Shown here: positions 20,249 to 23,267 of the stretch, piece by piece
Layout of the letters: the number at the start of each line of letters is the position of its first letter
Position numbering within the stretch: position 1 is the first letter of the stretch
Notes under the pieces: model-generated
Told to the model about the DNA's origin: nothing
Databases searched by the model: none
The model's input: the letters and a program-made list of their open reading frames with translations, nothing else
NCBI GenBank assembly: GCA_023228995.1
Contig: JALOAD010000051.1
Coordinates: 1 to 23,267 of the forward strand
Length of the DNA: 23,267 nt
Direction of reading: 5' to 3'
DNA from: Candidatus Muiribacterium halophilum
GTDB taxonomy: Bacteria; Muiribacteriota; Muiribacteriia; Muiribacteriales; Muiribacteriaceae
Made by a program: the position numbers and the translations under genes

Positions 20249-22111
20249 ATGAAAAATAGCAAAATTGTAGGAATTGACCTTGGATCATACAATTCAACAG
20301 TGTCAGTTTATGAGGGAACTGAAATTAAAATAATCCCTAACTCAGAAGGTGGTTTAAGTACACCCTCTTATGTAGCTTTTACTAAAGATGGATCAATTAA
20401 AATAGGGGAACCAGCTAAAAGACAAGCCACAGTAAACCCAGAGAAAACAATCTTTAATATCAAACGACTGATGGGTAAAACTTATGAACAAGTTAAACAT
20501 TTGAAAAGACCATATAAGATTGTAGACTCAAATGGTAGAGCAGCAGTGCAAATTGATGATAAAGTATATACACCGGAAGAAATATCAGCTATGGTTATTC
20601 AAAAAATGAAAAAGACTGCTGAAGATTTCTTAGGAGAAGAAGTAACAAGAGCAATTATTACAGTGCCCGCTCACTTTAATAGTGAAGAAAGACAAGCTAC
20701 TAAATTAGCAGGAGAAATTGCTGGTCTAACAGTTGAACGAATTATAGCTGAACCAACTGCAGCTGTATTAAATGTAGATTCTAAATCTGAAAAGAAATAT
20801 GCAGTTTATGACTTTGGTGGTGTTACTATGGATTTATCTATAGTTGATGTAGCAGATGGGGTTTTTGAAATCTTAGCAACTGATGGAGATATTGATTTAG
20901 GTGGTTCATTAATAGATGAACGTATAGTAAATTGGATTGCAGAAGAATTCATTAAGACCGAAGGTATGGATTTAAGAAAAGATCCAATGGCACATCAAAG
21001 ATTATTTGAAGCTGCTGAAAAAGCAAAAATTGAATTATCTAGTTCTTCAAGTACAGATATTAATCTACCTTATATCACTGCAATTGATGGTGTTCCTAAA
21101 CATTTAGTTACTAATTTAACCAAATCTAATTTTGAAAAATTGGTAGATGATATTATTGAAAGAACTATTGATAAGGCAAAATCGGCACTTAAATCTTCAA
21201 AATTAAAAATATCTGATATTGATGAGGTATTGTTAGTGGGTGGTTCTTCAAGAATTCCATTGGTCCAAGAAAAATTAGAAAAACTATTTAATAAAAAACC
21301 ATCAAAATCATTAAATCCTGACACTTGTGTATCTTCTGGTGCTACTGTACAAGGTGGTGTTTTAAGTGGTGTAAATAGTGATATATTATTATTAGATGTT
21401 ATTCCATTATCTTTGGGAATTGAAACAATGGGTGGGGTATCAACTGTATTGATTGAAGCAAATACTACAATACCTACTAAAAAAAGTAATACATTCTCAA
21501 CAGCTGCTGATAATCAACCATCTGTGGAAATACATGTATTACAAGGTGAAAGACCAATGGCTAAGGATAATAAATCTTTAGGTAGATTTCACTTAGATGG
21601 AATTGAACCACAACCAAGAGGGGTGCCTAAAATATTTGTTGAATTCAATGTGGATAGCAATGGTATTATATCAGTAACTGCAAAAGATGAAGCTTCTGGT
21701 AAAGAAAATCATATTCGTATAGAAAATGATACTCAGTTGAGTAAAGAAGAAATTGAAAGAATGAAGAAAGAGGCTGAAGCAAATGCAGAAAATGATAAAA
21801 AGGAAAGGGAGAAGATTGATAAAATCAATGCTGCTGATAGTATGATTTTCCAAACTGAAAAACAAATTAAAGAATTTGATGAAAAATTAACAGAGGAAGA
21901 TAAAACTAAATTAAAGGAAGATTTAGAAGTACTTAAAACTGCACATTCTGAAAAAGATGTTGATAAAATTGATAAAGCAATCAACAAGTTAAATGAAACT
22001 TGGCAACCTATTGCTACAAGAATGTATCAAGAAACACCACCACCTGAAACCAACACCCAGAATACAGATAATTCTGATAATGTGGAGGATGTGTCATATA
22101 CAGAAGAATAA
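20249..22111 (+). CDS. dnaK: DnaK (Hsp70) chaperone with altered ATP-site motifs
   Basis: 620 residues (E. coli 638), full length. ATPase domain about 1-370: phosphate-1 GIDLGSYNS (8-16), IKRLMG (71-76), AEPTAAVL (167-174), phosphate-2 [10 protein letters not shown] (188-197) and [12 protein letters not shown]. Linker [17 protein letters not shown], then the beta substrate domain ([27 protein letters not shown]) and a helical lid. The C-terminus lacks the usual EEVD-like end. Two deviations stand out: GTTN is GSYN and GGGT is GGVT; the threonine and aspartates needed for catalysis remain. It folds or disassembles proteins with DnaJ and GrpE, both encoded here. It is a single-gene unit between two terminators. 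Confidence 0.97.
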   Translation: MKNSKIVGIDLGSYNSTVSVYEGTEIKIIPNSEGGLSTPSYVAFTKDGSIKIGEPAKRQATVNPEKTIFNIKRLMGKTYEQVKHLKRPYKIVDSNGRAAVQIDDKVYTPEEISAMVIQKMKKTAEDFLGEEVTRAIITVPAHFNSEERQATKLAGEIAGLTVERIIAEPTAAVLNVDSKSEKKYAVYDFGGVTMDLSIVDVADGVFEILATDGDIDLGGSLIDERIVNWIAEEFIKTEGMDLRKDPMAHQRLFEAAEKAKIELSSSSSTDINLPYITAIDGVPKHLVTNLTKSNFEKLVDDIIERTIDKAKSALKSSKLKISDIDEVLLVGGSSRIPLVQEKLEKLFNKKPSKSLNPDTCVSSGATVQGGVLSGVNSDILLLDVIPLSLGIETMGGVSTVLIEANTTIPTKKSNTFSTAADNQPSVEIHVLQGERPMAKDNKSLGRFHLDGIEPQPRGVPKIFVEFNVDSNGIISVTAKDEASGKENHIRIENDTQLSKEEIERMKKEAEANAENDKKEREKIDKINAADSMIFQTEKQIKEFDEKLTEEDKTKLKEDLEVLKTAHSEKDVDKIDKAINKLNETWQPIATRMYQETPPPETNTQNTDNSDNVEDVSYTEE

Positions 22112-22114
22112 ATT

Positions 22115-22144
22115 AAAAAGCTGGATTATTTAATCCAGCTTTTT
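22115..22144 (+). terminator. Intrinsic terminator after dnaK
   Basis: A 14-bp stem AAAAAGCTGGATTA / TAATCCAGCTTTTT with a 2-nt loop, beginning 3 bp after the dnaK stop and followed by atatat. It separates dnaK from the promoter of the second LRR array. Confidence 0.9.
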
Positions 22145-22166
22145 ATATATTAAATAATGTTAAATA

Positions 22167-22199
22167 TTTTGATTATAAGAAAATATGTATTATCTTTGC
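22167..22199 (+). promoter_or_regulatory. Bacteroidetes-type promoter for the second LRR array
   Basis: TTTTG at 22167-22171, 19 nt, then TATCTTTG (22191-22198) and C. This is a full match to the Bacteroidetes -33 TTTG / -7 TAnnTTTG consensus. Transcription should begin near 22205, about 12 nt before the ATG at 22217. Because the downstream genes are chained by ATGA overlaps, this promoter probably drives the whole second array. Confidence 0.87.
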
Positions 22200-22216
22200 A
22201 CATATAAATATATTTT

Positions 22217-22801
22217 ATGAAGAAACAAGATATTGATAGGATATGTAAAGAATATAATATAATTAATTATATTATTAATGAAGATGATTCTATTGATGTA
22301 GAAGGTGATGTTGACTTAAGTGGAAAAAAATTAAAAACATTACCTTTGAAATTTAGAAATGTTAGTGGGAATTTTGATTGTAGTAATAATAAATTAGTAA
22401 GCTTAGAGGGAGCACCAGAAAGAGTTTTTGGTAATTTTAATTGTAGTAATAATAAATTAACTAATTTACAATTTATTCCAAAAACCTATTATAGTTCATG
22501 TGTAAATATAAGTACAAATATGATTAGAAATTTAGAATATTTACATAGTAGTTATAAAAAATTAATTTTTTATAATACACCTATTTATATTTTATTAACC
22601 CAACTCATTAATTATAACATTTTCATCAATATTATTAATAAAAATGATCGTGAATTAATTAGAGAATTTGTAGATAGAGAAATTATCCAACAAGATAAAT
22701 TATTAGTGAATAGATTAGTAGAATTCTTATATGATATAGATAAACCAAAAACCAAAGAAGAACTCATTGAATTATTAAAAGATGAATATGAAATACGATG
22801 A
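22217..22801 (+). CDS. Untagged LRR protein opening the second array
   Basis: 194 residues. It lacks the MKYxxxFNExIN tag: the protein starts MKKQDIDRICKEYN, aligning with residue 11 onward of the other members, and an in-frame TAA at 22205-22207 shows that no tag is encoded upstream. It has one normal module (60-80), one degenerate module (81-101, LTNLQFIPKTYYSSC, without GG or the FxCxxN pattern) and a diverged partial repeat (LEYLHSSYKKL). The last 45 residues return to the family norm (IIQQDKLLVNRLVEF to DEYEIR). Expressed directly from a host-type promoter. It may be an ancestral, regulatory or decaying copy; an ATGA overlap joins it to the next gene. Confidence 0.88.
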   Translation: MKKQDIDRICKEYNIINYIINEDDSIDVEGDVDLSGKKLKTLPLKFRNVSGNFDCSNNKLVSLEGAPERVFGNFNCSNNKLTNLQFIPKTYYSSCVNISTNMIRNLEYLHSSYKKLIFYNTPIYILLTQLINYNIFINIINKNDRELIREFVDREIIQQDKLLVNRLVEFLYDIDKPKTKEELIELLKDEYEIR

Positions 22802-23267
22802 AATACTTAAAAAATTTTAATGAAAATATAAATAGTTCTGAAATCGAAGCTATTTGTAAAAAATATAATATAAAAAACTACATAATTAATGAAGATGATT
22901 CTATTGATGTAGATGGTGATGTTTATTTAAGTCATAAAAAATTAAAAGTATTACCTTTGAAATTTAGAAAGGTTAGTGGTGATTTTTATTGTAGTGATAA
23001 TAAATTAATATCCTTAGAGGGCAGTCCTCAGAGTGTAGGTGGTGATTTTTCTTGTGCTGTTAATCAATTAACTTCTTTGGTGGGTTGTCCTCAAAGTATA
23101 GGTGGGGATTTTTATTGTGCTGCTAATGAATTAACTTCTTTGGTGGGTTGTCCTCAAAGTGTGGGTGGTGAATTTGATTGTGGTTATAATCAGTTAACAA
23201 CCTTAGATGGTGGTCCTAAAAGAGTAGGTGGTATATTTTGGTGTTATTCTAATAATCTTAAAAATAT
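22798..23267 (+). CDS. Modular LRR protein, 5' part (runs off the window)
   Basis: The first 156 codons of a tagged family member (MKYLKNFNEN). The cap carries VYLSHKKLKVLPLKF as in the gene at 3205. Four modules follow, two of them consecutive LTSLVGCP types (with CAANE and CGYNQ ends) and a terminal FWCYSNN module, then LKN at the window edge. If the family layout holds, a tail of about 90 residues remains, giving four modules in total. The start is set by the ATGA overlap at 22798-22801. Function unknown. Confidence 0.9.
   Translation, partial: MKYLKNFNENINSSEIEAICKKYNIKNYIINEDDSIDVDGDVYLSHKKLKVLPLKFRKVSGDFYCSDNKLISLEGSPQSVGGDFSCAVNQLTSLVGCPQSIGGDFYCAANELTSLVGCPQSVGGEFDCGYNQLTTLDGGPKRVGGIFWCYSNNLKN

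Noticed and set aside
22203-22210. TATAAATA, an exact T4 late promoter sequence
   Set aside because: It lies only 6 bp before the ATG and downstream of a complete host-type promoter; in such AT-rich DNA it is probably coincidental.
1-23267. Recoding of TAG as an amino acid (genetic code 15)
   Set aside because: All recognised proteins are full length under the standard code, with no in-frame TAG that would need to be read through.
1-23267. tRNA or rRNA genes
   Set aside because: No cloverleaf-like or rRNA-like stretch was seen; the gaps between genes are short and almost entirely A/T.

Overview
The window looks like part of a large, strongly AT-rich, tailed-phage genome related to T4-type myoviruses and infecting a member of the Bacteroidetes. 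The T4-like signs are a gp41-type replicative helicase, an RnlA-type RNA ligase, a Dam-type adenine methylase, a neck-like structural protein, a Vsr-like homing endonuclease, and short N-termini resembling the T4 capsid-targeting peptide. The host signs are two near-perfect Bacteroidetes-type promoters (TTTG, 19-20 nt, TAnnTTTG) at 18679-18711 and 22167-22199, and the absence of recognisable Shine-Dalgarno sequences. Coding is dense, on both strands, with no gene-free stretch over about 110 bp. I saw no tRNA, rRNA, CRISPR array or insertion sequence. All 27 stop codons visible are TAA or TGA.

Layout. (1) 1-8368 (+): a head-to-tail family of leucine-rich-repeat (LRR) genes, ten complete and one partial, each overlapping the next by the four bases ATGA. 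All share a 69-residue N-terminal cap and a 92-93-residue C-terminal part; between them lie 2, 4, 5, 6, 7 or 8 modules of exactly 21 residues (63 bp). (2) 8414-10072 (+): XPD/DinG-like iron-sulfur helicase. (3) 10103-10462 (-): small, highly charged protein. (4) 10574-11911 (+): gp41-like helicase. (5) 12013-13229 (-): a tagged hypothetical protein and a neck-like structural protein. (6) 13315-15147 (+): homing endonuclease. (7) 18636-15176 (-): dam, an unknown gene, grpE, two unknown genes, dnaJ. (8) 18732-20175 (+): a 70-residue protein and rnlA. (9) 20249-22111 (+): dnaK. (10) 22217-end (+): a second LRR array with its own promoter, running out of the window. Hairpin terminators sit at 10071, 11977, 15150, 20166 and 22115; the first three serve convergent units.

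The most unusual element is the LRR system. Its protein lengths are quantised by one 63-bp module, modules with distinctive sequences recur in non-adjacent genes, and the most variable residues are those that would line the concave binding face of an LRR solenoid. Each protein (except the untagged gene that opens the second array) begins MKY(I/L)(R/K)xFNE, like the T4 internal-protein targeting peptide. My inference is a phage-borne set of shuffled LRR binders, possibly packaged into the virion and injected. Their target is unknown. The second notable element is a complete phage-encoded DnaK-DnaJ-GrpE chaperone set, whose DnaK has substitutions in normally near-invariant ATP-site motifs.
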